This document shows, piece after piece, positions 36,801-49,249 of a stretch of DNA of 64,000 bases. Source of the stretch: Ceriagrion tenellum (lineage: Eukaryota; Arthropoda; Insecta; Odonata; Coenagrionidae); NCBI GenBank assembly GCA_963169105.1, contig OY720640.1, positions 55,987,527-56,051,526 of the forward strand, written 5' to 3'. The number at the start of each line of letters is the position of its first letter. Within the stretch, counting starts at the first letter, position 1. The notes under the pieces are model-generated. The model was given only the letters and a program-made list of their open reading frames with translations. It was not told the origin of the DNA and ran no database searches. A program made the translations under genes and the position numbers.

Positions 36801-39390
36801 GATTAGCTGGTTCTGATATTTTCCCTAAACATATTTTGAAAACAGCTACTACCATATGTGAACATTTAATAGATATCAGTATGCTCGAGATAAGAAATTT
36901 TGGGAACACTTAGTTACGAAACATGTACTGCGGAATAAAGATGATATAATTTCTGTTTAATACCTGACATAATTTGGACCAGAAATGTACAATTACTCGA
37001 AAAACGAAATATCCACCCGGAAGAACGATCGGAAAATACATCTAATAATGTAGAATATAAATGGCTGAGGTGGCTAAAAATTAAGCCCTTCCGTATCAAC
37101 TGGTTTCAATTAACTTTTGAGAGTTGTTTACTTTTACACAAAACCGTACGTTAAAATTTTATAGAGAAAATATGTTATGGAAAAATTATCTGCGATTATC
37201 ATCCGTAAGGTGGCCAGCACTCAAATGACACCATACGGGGTAAATGTATAGAGTATCTCGTGTAACCCGCGTCCATAACATCGAATATACACTAAGAGGA
37301 GATTAGCTAGTTCATGTGATGTCGCACTTTGGACTGACGGGTACCACTGAGCCTGTCATCACTGTTTCCGCCAGCCCAACCCGGAAGTTCTAAATCGATG
37401 TCACAGCAGAACCGCCAGTTTCAAATATCTTCCCAAAATTACTCTAGCTGGCAGAGAACTCCTCTACGAGAGAGCTAAAAAATATGGAAACTGTCAATTC
37501 CACACGACAAATAAAAATGAACAGTTTAAAGGCAAAAACATAGCCTCGAGAATGGACAGCGTTAAAAAAAAAACATTTAACAGACAACGTTGACTCGTAC
37601 AACTGGTATATGACTGACAATGGTGTCAAGATAGACATTTAGCCACAACAGTCGCCCCATCTACAGTATTTTGCGACACAAATTTAAACCAAGCGTTCCG
37701 TAGGCATCTTTTGTAACATAAGTCACGATGCGCAACGTAATATTTCTTGGTGATTTCTCCGTTGACAACATGACTTTCATGAAGCAGTAGGCTGATGAAT
37801 AGGAAATATTGAACAACTGACGGCATTGAAACGATCAATGATGACCCACAAAATTGACATTGAAACAACATTACTGAACAACGATTCAGTTGAAATAATG
37901 GCCAACGTCGTACCAACCGGAATAAGTGTGCTCTGAAGTACCAGCGCTGAAGGTCTTGCAGTGAGTCCGATAAAAACACAACCCTCGTGGGGAATAGAAT
38001 CCGATGAATGGTAGCAGACTGTTGCATACGGGCCGCGTAAGATCGACCTAAAATGCACCAAAACGATCGATAGAGAGCGTCCGGAAGCATTGGCTCTTCC
38101 CGAGGAGACTTGAAGATTAACGCACCCGCATGACAGTCGCAAGTGATGTAATTGAGAACGATTAACACTTCTCAGCACTTCCATTGTCCCGGAATCGATC
38201 TTGCAACGATGTTCTCTCGCCACTGAGTCAGTCAACATGAGAAATCCTCCCTAACGATCTCATTTTTTAAACACTATTTCTAATGGTGACATTAAGCTAT
38301 AGGTAGATAATACTAACTTGCTCATAGGCGGATAACAGATCATATACATTATTTAATGTACAGTTGTCTAATTGTGCGGAGCAGAACACTATTTTTCTTT
38401 CTTCTATCAGTCTTTTGACGTCAAAAATTGCGGCAGTTTTAAATACTTCACAAGCTAAAATGAGTAAGAAAGCCATCACATTTCTTGTAAAAACTCATTT
38501 CTTTTACCACCCGCTCACAAAAATGATGCGAGGGATGCGAGAAAAAAGAATTTAACATAATACATTTAATGTTCCATCCATTCTCGCCTTCAAGCAAATG
38601 GATATAAAAAGAATGTGATGAAAATTGGGTAAAAATATTTTGCAAACCTCAAGACATGTTTGTCGGGTTTTGCCTGATCATGTAATTAGTAACATTTCAT
38701 TTTCTGATAAAATCTCTCATGTCCACCCTTATGATTAAAACGCCATTGAATTCTCAAGTTTAAAAGTGTAACCACTTCCAAAATACTACCACTTCATGCA
38801 AAACCACTTAAATCCAAACGTCTATCTCAACAGTCATCCCAGCGCCACAAACCCTAGTGGTGGCTTGCACGGTATTTCGTAGATGTAGATCAATGAACAC
38901 ATAACTCGCATGCTAAGTAAAGAGCGCCTTTGAGTAGGAAAAAATACCTACATAGCGTGACAGATGACGAATCGGAAATCCGCCTTGAATAAATGACTTT
39001 GAGGTTTACCACATGAGCGCGTTAGGGAGAACCGGGTGCCTTTACAATGGGGTGTCCACACATTTGTGCAAATGTAACTTGAATTAAATTAGCAGGCAAG
39101 CGCTGAACAGCGCGCGGACTCGATCAACGATGCAAATCCACGACAATACTCGGGGTTTTCAAGGACGAAGGCGGCTATTCCACAACCTTATAGGGGAGAA
39201 GAGGAGTTACCTTACGAAAAATAGCTCGCTTCTTCTCGATTCTCATCAAAGACCGTCGCTAAATATAAAATCAGTAAATATAAGAGCATTTAAATTATGA
39301 TACAATGATCATATAAATTGTCGCCGAATACATCGTTCATTCCCGAAATACATCCCACTTCACAAAAAACCGAAGGTTGTTCTCCGCATC
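36800..39390. other. Intergenic stretch with unidentified ORFs
   Basis: CpG-rich for this window. Two overlapping minus ORFs at 37626-38168 (180 codons) and 37777-38238 (153 codons) are the longest unassigned frames. Their products, rich in Leu, Ser, Arg and Cys, show no motif I recognise. Two long frames over one segment suggest base composition rather than two genes. The rest shows nothing. Confidence 0.35.
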
Positions 39391-39399
39391 TAGTGAATA

Positions 39400-39560
39400 G
39401 TAAATACAAAAATTCGACGGCCTCAGTGGCGTGGTGTTCCACCTGTCCAACCAAAGGTCGCGGGTTCGGCACCCTCCAGGGGAGAATTTTCACCTACCAA
39501 GGCATGGTTGGTTGTTCCAACCATGGCATGGCCATCCATTGGTGATTTGTTACAATTTAT
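39400..39560 (+). mobile_element. Possible tRNA-derived SINE (family uncertain)
   Basis: GGCCTCAGTGGCGTGGTG resembles a tRNA A-box region, and GGTCGCGGGTTCGGCACCCT an imperfect B-box 40 bp later. A body follows with the inverted words CATGGTTGGTTGTTCCAACC and ATG. No target duplication or tail was identified. Confidence 0.45.
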
Positions 39561-40959
39561 TTAGAAGTACGCAATAGGGGGTGACTCTGGTGATGGAATA
39601 CATAACACTAATTTTCAAACCAATGACGATTCGAAGGCAATTCAACAGCCAAATGCCTCACATTTACAAGCCACCTCGAGGGAGAGAGGCAGGAGAAACG
39701 CTAATCGCAACACTTAACAGATAACAGTTAGTCCGAGACGCCTATGGAAATATTAAATGCTGCAGATAAGTCAAGTTCCAACGTCAGGGCCAGAAAGAAA
39801 ATTCACACAAAATTTCACATTTTCCAAGTTCGCGCAAAACGAATTATCCACCACTTCAAGGTTGAGTGGTCACCTGCTCCGGGGCAAACACCGGGGTAAA
39901 GAAGTACCAAAGCACATTTTGCCTCCCACTGCACTGCGCAATACGACGCCTTCAACTTCTTTCCCGATAAAAGACAGCCACAGACTGGTTACCTTCAACA
40001 ATTTTTTTCGAAATTTTTTTTTTCGGGGGGTTGAACACATGTAAAACATGAAAGCGTGAGCTTTACGCGGATCTTAAATTAAATTGAATCTCAACTATTT
40101 TCCAAAAATTTGTAATTTTTCAGGGTACACATTTTACAGTAAAATCATGTAGATATAAAAAAATAGTATTCCGGCACACACAGGCGACCTGACAGATTAG
40201 CCTCAACCAATGTGGATAAAAACAGGCAAGGACGCTATTCACTATGCAATTCCACGCCGTCATCGACGGATATAAATAAAATGATTAGTTTTCGGTAATT
40301 CTCCCTTAATTTCTCTGATCAGCTAACACCATTATTTCTACGTAGTTCCACATTTTACACCAATCACATATAGATACATGTATTCCAACCCAGAGAAATA
40401 AACAAACGATGAGTCTTATGGCATAGTGGGGAAGAAAATGGAGCCAAGAAGAGAGATAAAAAAGCTGGTGTGAATGGCAATTTTAGGAATATTTAATTGC
40501 GAAAAGGGCACTTGTAGGAGTGTGTTGGGTCAGCAGAGGAAATACAGAATGAGGAATTTCGAACACAGGCATTAGTGTGAGGGCGGGCCACACATATATG
40601 AAGGGTTTGGAATGAGTTAAATACACGAAACGTGGTGACTTTTCGAAAAAAAATATCGCTAGTCACCATCCCGCAATTTAAAATGACGGACATTGAAACA
40701 AAGGTAGAATCAACACGAGTATTCACAATTGAAAATCTTTAGTACTAAGCATTTTGAATAGCAATCGAATTGCCTTATTTACTAAGCATTACTCAGCAGG
40801 CACTTTGATTGAAGCTCACCATCAAAGGACGCATCACTATGACCCTTGTACTTAAAAATTCCAAAAAGAAACATCCAAGTCAATCACGAACAACTCATCT
40901 CAACACCACCTAGGCGGCGGCCTCTCTTTCAGGACACCATCAGAATACCCGACACCTAA
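39560..40959. other. Intergenic stretch, nothing recognised
   Basis: Short ORFs at 39757-40044 (+) and 40493-40726 (-) have no recognised motif. Confidence 0.4.
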
Positions 40960-41500
40960 GGGGGTGTCCATTAATTACGTGAGGCGATTTTAGCGATTTT
41001 TCGACCCCCTCTCCTACCTTGGTGAGATGTCGTGAGATTTGGCTCGACCCCCTCCCCATAATCTCACGTGAGATTTTTCTAAATGCGATTTTTTAGTGTA
41101 AATACGTTAATCTGCGCTTGATTGCATTGGTTTTATCAAAAAATATAATTTGCTTAATTATTATTATTTAAGACTACTAAGAACGGCTCGTACGCCGCAG
41201 CGTTCGTCGAGTCGCGCGTTTGGCTGGCCGGTGGCGGCTAAACAATCGAGAGGCTACTGTGCTAATTTGTGGCGTTCGCATAACCGCGATAAATATTATT
41301 GTGCAGGATTTAGCCATATTTAAGTGGAGAAACATGTTTTACTTAATTTAACCCAGTTTTCTCGCAATTTTACTCTGTCTCTTGCTGAAAAAAATTACGT
41401 GTTATTTGCCGAGACCACCCCTATCCCCCACGTGAAAATGGGTGAGATTCGGCTCGACCCCTTCCCCCAAAAACGCCTCACGTAATTAATGGACGCCCCC
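40960..41500. mobile_element. 541-bp TIR element with GGGGG(T/C)GTCCATTAATTACGT ends
   Basis: The left end is GGGGGTGTCCATTAATTACG then TGAGGCG. The right end, inverted, is GGGGGCGTCCATTAATTACG then TGAGGCG. Inner blocks TTTGGCTCGACCCCCTCCCC and TTCGGCTCGACCCCTTCCCC are subterminal; the first is a direct and the second a partly inverted echo, as are CACGTGAGA and CACGTGAAA. There is no coding capacity. Ends of this shape are widespread in arthropod genomes; the superfamily is not assigned here. Confidence 0.8.
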
Positions 41501-41639
41501 AATACACTACCAAGCATCACATCAGTCAATGAAAGATACAAAATTGAAGCTTTCCAAAAAATTATGGCTGGAACTGAGCACCTACTACTTACAGCATACC
41601 CGATTGTAGAATGTAAAATCTGTTCAATACCGCGGAGTT

Positions 41640-42420
41640 CAACTAAGTAATGATCTCTAGTAGAGCAAACATATTCAGAAAATTACTGGTCAAGCTAATC
41701 GTTAACTGGGATTTGTTAAATTAATACTTAGAAAGTGCGACAATAAAGTCAAAGAAATCAGCTACTTCTCCCTCATTAGACCCTACTTAGAGTACGGCGG
41801 CAGGATTTGGTATAATCATGAGGTAGGCTTAAAACAGATTTAGGACGCGTTCAGAGAAGATTGCCAAAATTCGTGAAAGGCCGTTATGATAGTCTCACTA
41901 GTGTACTGACCTCTGGCAAAAACAGAATGGCAATCGCTATCAGATCGTCTATTGCAAATTTGTCTGCCTTTTACGTAAATGCAAAACCAATTTATTTTCT
42001 GACGAAGTTAATGATATCTTACGAACTCCGCCATTATACGGTAGATCAGATCGTGATAAAAAATTAGCAAAACTGCAAAATAGAGAGGTTTAAAATGCTC
42101 TTCCCGCGATCGATAAGAGACCATAAAGGCAGCAAATGAGACTTAGAAGTAGGCTAGTCGACAGGTAGAGTAGCTGATCTGTTGATTCACTCCCAAAAGC
42201 ACATTTCTGAATCTAACACGCAGTACTGACATAATTTTTTGTATGATCCCATCATACTATTGCATCTCGTTAAATTAGTTGCATTATACACAAATATATA
42301 GTTTTAGTAGTGTTGGAAGTATACCTATAGTGTAGTGCATGTTGGTGATAAATCACACCCGCCAAACATAATTAAGATGGCAGGTTAATATATAGATCTA
42401 GTCGACATCTAGTCTTGAAA
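41640..42420 (+). mobile_element. CR1/Jockey-like LINE 3' fragment (plus strand)
   Basis: The plus-strand frame at about 41749 gives VKEISYFSLIRPYLEYGGRI then WYNHEVGLKQI, equal to the LVRPxLEYAxxxW motif in the thumb region of CR1-like proteins. Downstream non-coding sequence runs to ATATATAGATCTAG near 42400, probably the 3' UTR and tail. Positions 41650-41880 repeat inverted at 44840-45070. Confidence 0.65.
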
Positions 42421-44820
42421 ATCCCCGATTACTTCGGAAAAAATACCTCAACCGAGAAGAGAAATTTAAGAGCACTAAATACCACAAGCAAAGAAGGACA
42501 CAACGAGGTTAGTGGTTACGCAAGTTCACTGAGAGAAACATAAAGGATGACAATTTCAGCGATAACTAAGAAGCAAAAATGCCGAGTTGGGAGACCATTA
42601 AATAATAAACGTGCAGCCAAGCAAGAATGGTGAGTCAGCTAAACGTCCCCGAAGAAAATAGTTCCCAATCGATGCATTCGTTGCTTGACTTGCGCAATAC
42701 GGAAAAATTCAAAGGGGAAAAAAATAATAAACGAGCATCTCCACCTCACAGTAATAATTTCCGCTTTTATTACTCCATCCCCCGCAGGCGTAGCAAAAAT
42801 ACCAACTTGGCACCAAAACCTACGGAACCACCTCTCCAGCGAAGATGCGAGCATGAAAACAACTGCATCGCAGAACTAACGTATAGGAGCAACACATTAT
42901 GCTCCATGAAAACTGTCGTCAGTTAAGGAAGAACCGTACTGACTATCGTATGCTTACATTTACAAATGAATCATACGGTACGAATGCTGAAAACAAGACC
43001 AACCAACATTGTCCTACAAATTAAACGTGGCAAAATACGAACAGCCAACTCCCGTCCTCGAGTTTAAAAGAAAGCATGAAAGGAAAATAAAAAAATCAGG
43101 AAGAGATAAATCCATTATAGCAACAACACTTTCTTACAGATTAAAACCATGTACCTAAATACGTAGTCTTACGGTTTTCGGGCACTGATATATGACAGGT
43201 ATACTTCTCTCAAATTCCGCTAACCTAAGAACCTTTCTCAGTTTAAACTCCTCACATACATGCAACAGCACCAGAGCGCGACGATTTCTACACGTGATTA
43301 GGAATATCACAGTTACTACGACCAAAATGTACGCCAAATTCAACTACTACGCTAAATATCCATAACATACGCGAAAAAATTACAGCACTTCATACCCAAC
43401 TAAAACCGCCCACTTCGAGAAGCAATCTCATAAATTAAACGATAAGTACACTTATACATGGAAAGACAGGACTAAGCCAAAACCTGGAGACTTTTTCGTG
43501 GGAAACAAAGAACAGCTGGAGTAGGACGGAAATAGACTCATGTGAAAAGGGATAGGAAGGACCGACTCCCCAAAATGATGTTCCCGAGTGACGCATTTTT
43601 AGACGACTTCGGCGAATTTGAAATAGCCCCGAATTATAATTTTGCTCGGCCATTCTCGGAGCTGCTCAAAGAGATGTACCCGCATCGAAGCTGGGGCTGA
43701 AAGTAGATCTCAAATACAGAGCCGAGATTCTACTATACTTGCCGAGAATAGTCCTATGAGAATATATCACACTTGATAAATGTTGAAAACTAAAAGAACT
43801 TCAAAGAGACCATATTTCTCACCAGGGCTATACTATGGACACTTTTCACCTGTACTTCAAATATCATGAACGGATTCGAAGGATATCGCACTTTCTCGCA
43901 TCTCAACTCACTCCATTTCGTCATAAATTAACCATGCTTTCATTTTATGCAGAAATTCAGTCAGTTTCAATAATTCCCAGGAAATGTCAGTAAAATATTC
44001 CACATGCATTGTTACTTCTAAAAACTTGTTACATTACGAAAAGCCCAACGTTGAGAACAATTGAAAATTTTGATCATTGAGTTATAAATATACACCACTG
44101 AAACAAATGGAAGGCAAGATGTATCTATTTAGATTGTAACTGCTGCTTAACACTACTTTGCCTCTGTCTCAACACTGTTGGTTTGCGTTCATGCTCATTA
44201 TGCACAGCGCATGGAGAATCAATTCAGTATGTTTCACAACAGTCTCCTAATTTTATCGAAACCATTTGAAACTAGTTCTTGATCTTCTTCTATTTTAGCC
44301 CGATAAAGGAGCATATCTATCAGTTATTTCAAGAAACCTCGACATCGATCACCACCCCTTGGGTACGACAAAACAGCTGACGCTTTTTCTATTTACTATA
44401 TTTTCAATTACCATTTCTACATCATCAATGCAAAACTACTTAATATCAATTAGAAGCATTCTAAACAAAATGATGAAAAAAGCATGATGACTTTACTACG
44501 TGGCACATAAAGAAACAAGCATTAGGCAACACATCAACTCATAAGCTACACGACCTGTCGACGACATGCATCAAAGTCTCATTAGCAGCCACTAAGGGCG
44601 TTTATCGATCGAGGGAAAAACGATATTTTAAAACCTGCCTATTCTGCAGTATACTTCCCTAATTTTATTCTCATGATCCGACCTACCGTTGCATGCTGGA
44701 GTTCGTTAGATATAATAATCTCGTCAGAAAATAATTTGGTTTCGAATTTACATAGAATTAAAGGTTATTTTATAAATCGAAGGTCTGAAAGCAATTCCCA
44801 TCTTACGTTTTGCAACAGGT
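42420..44820. other. Intergenic stretch, nothing recognised
   Basis: ORFs at 42627-42926 (+), 42639-42854 (-) and 43435-43653 (-) overlap or have no recognisable motif. No RNA gene was seen. Confidence 0.4.
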
Positions 44821-45480
44821 CAGTACCACTAACGTGAATACCATAAAGATCTTACAGGTATTATGCCAATCTTCTCTGAACGCGTCCTAACTCCGTTTTT
44901 AGGCCTACCTCATAATGATACCAAATACTGGCGGCGTGCTCCAAGCAGGGTCTAATGAGGGAGAAGCAGCTGATTTTTCTGACTTCATCGTCACATTTGC
45001 TAAGTACTATTTGTACACAAATCCCAGTTTATGATTAGCTTGACCAGGAATTTTCCAATTATGTTTGCCCAACGCGATCAGTAGTAAGTTTAACAATGGC
45101 CGTAGCAATTAACAGACTCTACAGTCTATAATTAGGGATGCTGTATGCAATAGCTGAAATGTACTTTTTTCCTTTGCCAGAAGTTGAATACAACACTTGT
45201 CTGCAAATGAAATACTAGTGGATACGAGCCACACGATTGAATCGCCTTGAGGTCCTTCGTTAGCGCTTCCTTATCATTAGTGTTACGGACACCTCTGCAT
45301 ACCACACCGACTCAGCAAATAGTTAAGTATACAGTGCACTACTTCACCGATATCGTATATATATAAAAAGAACAGACGTGGACACACGACACTCCCCTGT
45401 GGGACACCCGAAGTGACTTTAACCTAATTAGAGGTGGAGCCGTTTAACACAACCGTTAGTAGGAGATCAAATTGGAATCC
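44820..45480 (-). mobile_element. CR1/Jockey-like LINE reverse transcriptase fragment (minus strand)
   Basis: Reading minus, 45450-45360 gives KVTSGVPQGSVVCPRLFFLY, the RT motif preceding the catalytic site. Further on, 44990-44870 gives KISCFSLIRPCLEHAASIWY, then EVGLKTELGRVQRRLA, the thumb motif and downstream helix. The segment between is shifted and eroded. It is the inverted relative of 41640-41880. Inactive. Confidence 0.7.
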
Positions 45481-48400
45481 TCAAATCAAGGACTTTGCAA
45501 CATTTGCCGATGTTGCAGCGATCCCAACAACCTATGCATACACGTACATTATTTTCCTGTGAATTTCTGATATGTTTCGCCTTTTAGCCCACAGAGGACG
45601 AACAACACCGCCCTGCTCCTCACCCGCAAACAACAGTATCAAACGGCATTCATCTCAGATGTTCCCACTCCTACCGCTATATGTACTCCTGAAACAAAAA
45701 AACAGCTACAGGGTGAACTTAAAAGTACATCCTGAGAAGCTACACGTCCCTAAACAACACATACGCGAGCGAAAATTCTTCTGCTTCACTGATCCACCTT
45801 CGTATTTCCCGAGAAGCTTGATACGAAGGGAAGAGTAGGTAAGGTGAGCATGGAAATCTGTTGACGTCGCAGCAAGAACAAATGTTAATATTACAAAGCG
45901 GCTTGGTACAAGTCACAAATAACTGTAGGTAATCTGGTTTGAGACTAACTGTAGGTAATCTGAGACAACAGAAAGACTTCGCTTCCAACCCGTCAGTAAC
46001 GATTTTTCTCGCAAATTCTTTACCACAATCTCTTTTTCATAGTTGATGATGACATAAGCAGGAATCACAGGATTTTCACCTTGAATTGATACAACTGCGC
46101 AACTGTTTACCAGCACATACTCAGAGCTATTAGCCCCATTTCTACTGGAATTACCGAGGAGGTGAGTTGCGGTGACGGTTGCAACATCCTGTCGCCTTGC
46201 GCTACCAGTGCTTGGTCACTGCAAGGTGAATCTCAACAATATGAAAATAACGTCAGTCACTACATAATGAGCAATTCTTATCTTCATGGATAAAACACAA
46301 ACAATAACAAACACTTAGCGACAGAATAAGAAACAATACACTAAAACTGCTTTCGATTTACGATAGTAGCGATAGCCGGCTAATGTCGACAGCAGTCGTC
46401 GATCGCAGGGCAACCAAATGAAAGGAAACCGCCTCATGCTGCTATTCACGCACATGCAGACCGTATCGCGTACAGATAAGCCGAAGATGAACTAAAACGC
46501 ACATTGTTTATTTGTTCGGCTCACCTCTGGCAGGATAGCCACCGACAGCCTCTAAACAAAAAACATTCCTTCGGGTTAATTTGCCACACAAAAACGAAAA
46601 ATATTCCAACATCGTACAAAATTTATTGCTATGCAGGTACTGACATATGAACGACTAAAAATAAAATATTACAGAGTGCCTTCCACTACTTAGTGTTATA
46701 AATATTTACTTACAAAAATCCATGCGACAATAAGAGAGTTTACCAAAATGTCCGCCCCCAGTTGGAGCGATCACTTTACATCAAGAATACCGCATGCGGA
46801 AAAAAGTGGAACAGGAAAATGGAATTTTCACGAATGTTTTGGAGTAAAAGCATGAGCTATTAAGTACATAATCATTTCTCTATTTAATAAATGTATTATT
46901 ACCACTTTAACTAAATATATTACAGTCAATATCAGCAACTATAATTATCAAATATCGGTGAAGAGTTCCCCATTTACCTCAAAAATTGCAGGAACTGTTT
47001 CAAGCCGGCTAGCGGAAATACGAGCATTCGAATTTTCTGTAAATTTACTTTGTCATAATGGGAAGTTAGCACTACAAACGAATGTTTCTACTTTCAACGA
47101 ATGCAAATCACACAATTCTGACCAAGTAATTACCTAACGTACTGAGGCATCTGTAACAATCCTTAAGGATTTGTACAAATCCATCCACGACATCCACGAT
47201 TGAAATTACAATAAGTTTAATAATTACACCATGCAACGAAGAATATAGCAGTCAATACGCTACTACGGAAAATGACAACAATATGGCATCGATAATATTG
47301 GCATACACTGTGTCCTTCAAAGGAACGTGTATTAATAAACCAAGAACAGTGTTCTTGTAATAAACAAAGAAATCTTGAAGTGTCAGGTGAAAATAGAGGA
47401 CAGATAGCGCTATCAATAAAATTGCGAAGCAGACGTCCACACTTAACACAACATATACAAGTTTATATGACCGACATAGACTTCGGCAAACTTGGCTTTC
47501 GGCTTTACATTGATAACGACATTTTTTTCCCATACTTAGGTCGATTAAACAAACGGTGCAGGCAGTTACTACGTACATATAGCGATTATGATATCTAAGG
47601 AAAGACAAGTGTTGGGGAAGAAGACGAGAGAACGAGCTAGAATCTTCCAACATCATACCGTGATGTCAATCACTATCTGAAAGTGGGGGAGGGGGGGGTG
47701 AAAGCAACAGTTCCCGAAGGAGACAAATGGTTACAGCGACAAGGTTAGTCCTTCTGAGAGACGATGAATGGTATCTACACAAAAATATTAAGTAAGAACG
47801 ATAGTCCACGGAAATACCAACAAACGAATGTAATCAACAACGAGAAAACCAAACAGCAACATCACGTTAAAGAGAACTTAGCAGCTAGAATATCATAATA
47901 ATCAAATTCGCTGATCTGGGTTGGTACAGAGCAGAAATTATTGAACTCCCGAAATTATCAAAGTACTTATTTTCATATTCCAGGAGAAAATATCCATTCT
48001 ACTGGAAGTACATAGTTTAATACAGGCAAAATAAACTGAGCCCAACACATTAATGCTTGCTTATTCGCCATTTAATATAGTATAGCGTATACTGGCGATT
48101 AATTATCCACTGACTAACACCCTTGAGGTGGCTTACAGGGTGACAAGTACATGTAGCGATAATAACAGGAATTATAGTCATATGCATGAAAATATGAAAT
48201 GCAAAATATATCGAAATAATGCACTAGACCGTATTTCGCAGTCGGTGAGGGCAGGGCACAACTTCAAACTGCATCGGCCATCGTACTACTTACACATACT
48301 AGGACTCGAATTGAAAAGGAAAAGACTATTCATTTTCAAGTCTTTCTATCCATTGTATTTCCTCATTATACCTCATCTAGATAAATTTTCTAGGGCCATT

Positions 48401-48620
48401 AATCGCACTTATGTTTACCTCTACCAAACACTTAAAATTGTCTTCAATTATGGAAGCCGTAAATCTAGTTCCTTCATACACTTGCGTATTCTACTAGCAC
48501 AATGACAATTTTCGGACGATACTCATCTTAATATCTCAATTTCAGTAATATCATCCCTTTTGCCTTACATTCTCGTCCCACTATTAGATAACTCATATAT
48601 TTTTCACATCGTCAATTACT
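45480..48620. other. Intergenic stretch with one hydrophobic ORF
   Basis: A minus ORF at 47252-47656 (134 codons) encodes two hydrophobic segments, LVYVVLSVDVCFAILLIALS and ANIIDAILLSFSVVAY, with several Cys. I do not recognise it, and a 72-codon plus ORF overlaps it. A plus ORF at 48128-48505 (125 codons) is also unassigned. Nothing else was seen. Confidence 0.3.
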
Positions 48621-49200
48621 TCATATTCCGTCCAGGATTCCAATCCTCATTCTCCCCCCCACTCACTTCCTTCTTTGCCCTCTTTATTATTCTCTCTCCT
48701 TTCTTAACTTCATCCACCCATGCCTTTTCTGATATTGTGCCACCAGCTTCCTCTCCTCTTATACCATATCCGAAGCCTCCTCACCGTCTTCCTCATCACC
48801 AAGCTCACCCATTCCATCCTTTTCCAAACCCACGTTTAAAGCGCCTCAAGTATACGCACTTCGCAAAGACCAAGTTTCCGACCCATACAGAAGCACCCTC
48901 CTCATTTTAGTTTTTGCCAGCCTTGTCCTTACTCTCTTCTCAGACACTTTGATACTGTTTAATCTTAAAATGCTAATTTAGCCACGGCAATCCTACATCT
49001 TATGGTCCTGCCACTAAGCCCATCTCTTCCGAAATTCTACCCAGATTCGTAAACTGATAGATTGTTGAATTTGTGCCCTCCCACCCTACAATTTAAACCC
49101 GCTTTCCTTCCTTCTAAAGAATCTCATCACGTTGCTTTATCTCCATCCCACATTTTTCACTCGTGGAAGACAAAAACAGACATAAGGAGGCATGAATGAG
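48620..49200 (-). mobile_element. LINE 3' fragment (minus strand)
   Basis: At about 48915-48860 the minus strand reads RVLLYGSETWSLRSAY, the conserved LLYGxETW motif after the RT domain. Downstream sequence (lower coordinates) is purine-rich on this strand, with TGGGTGGATGAAGTTAAGAA, like the R(W)MDEV ending of such LINE proteins. No long frame survives. Confidence 0.6.
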
Positions 49201-49249
49201 ATCGTATTCTTGTGAGGAGGAATTTCGGGGAAAGAAAACACTACAAAAA

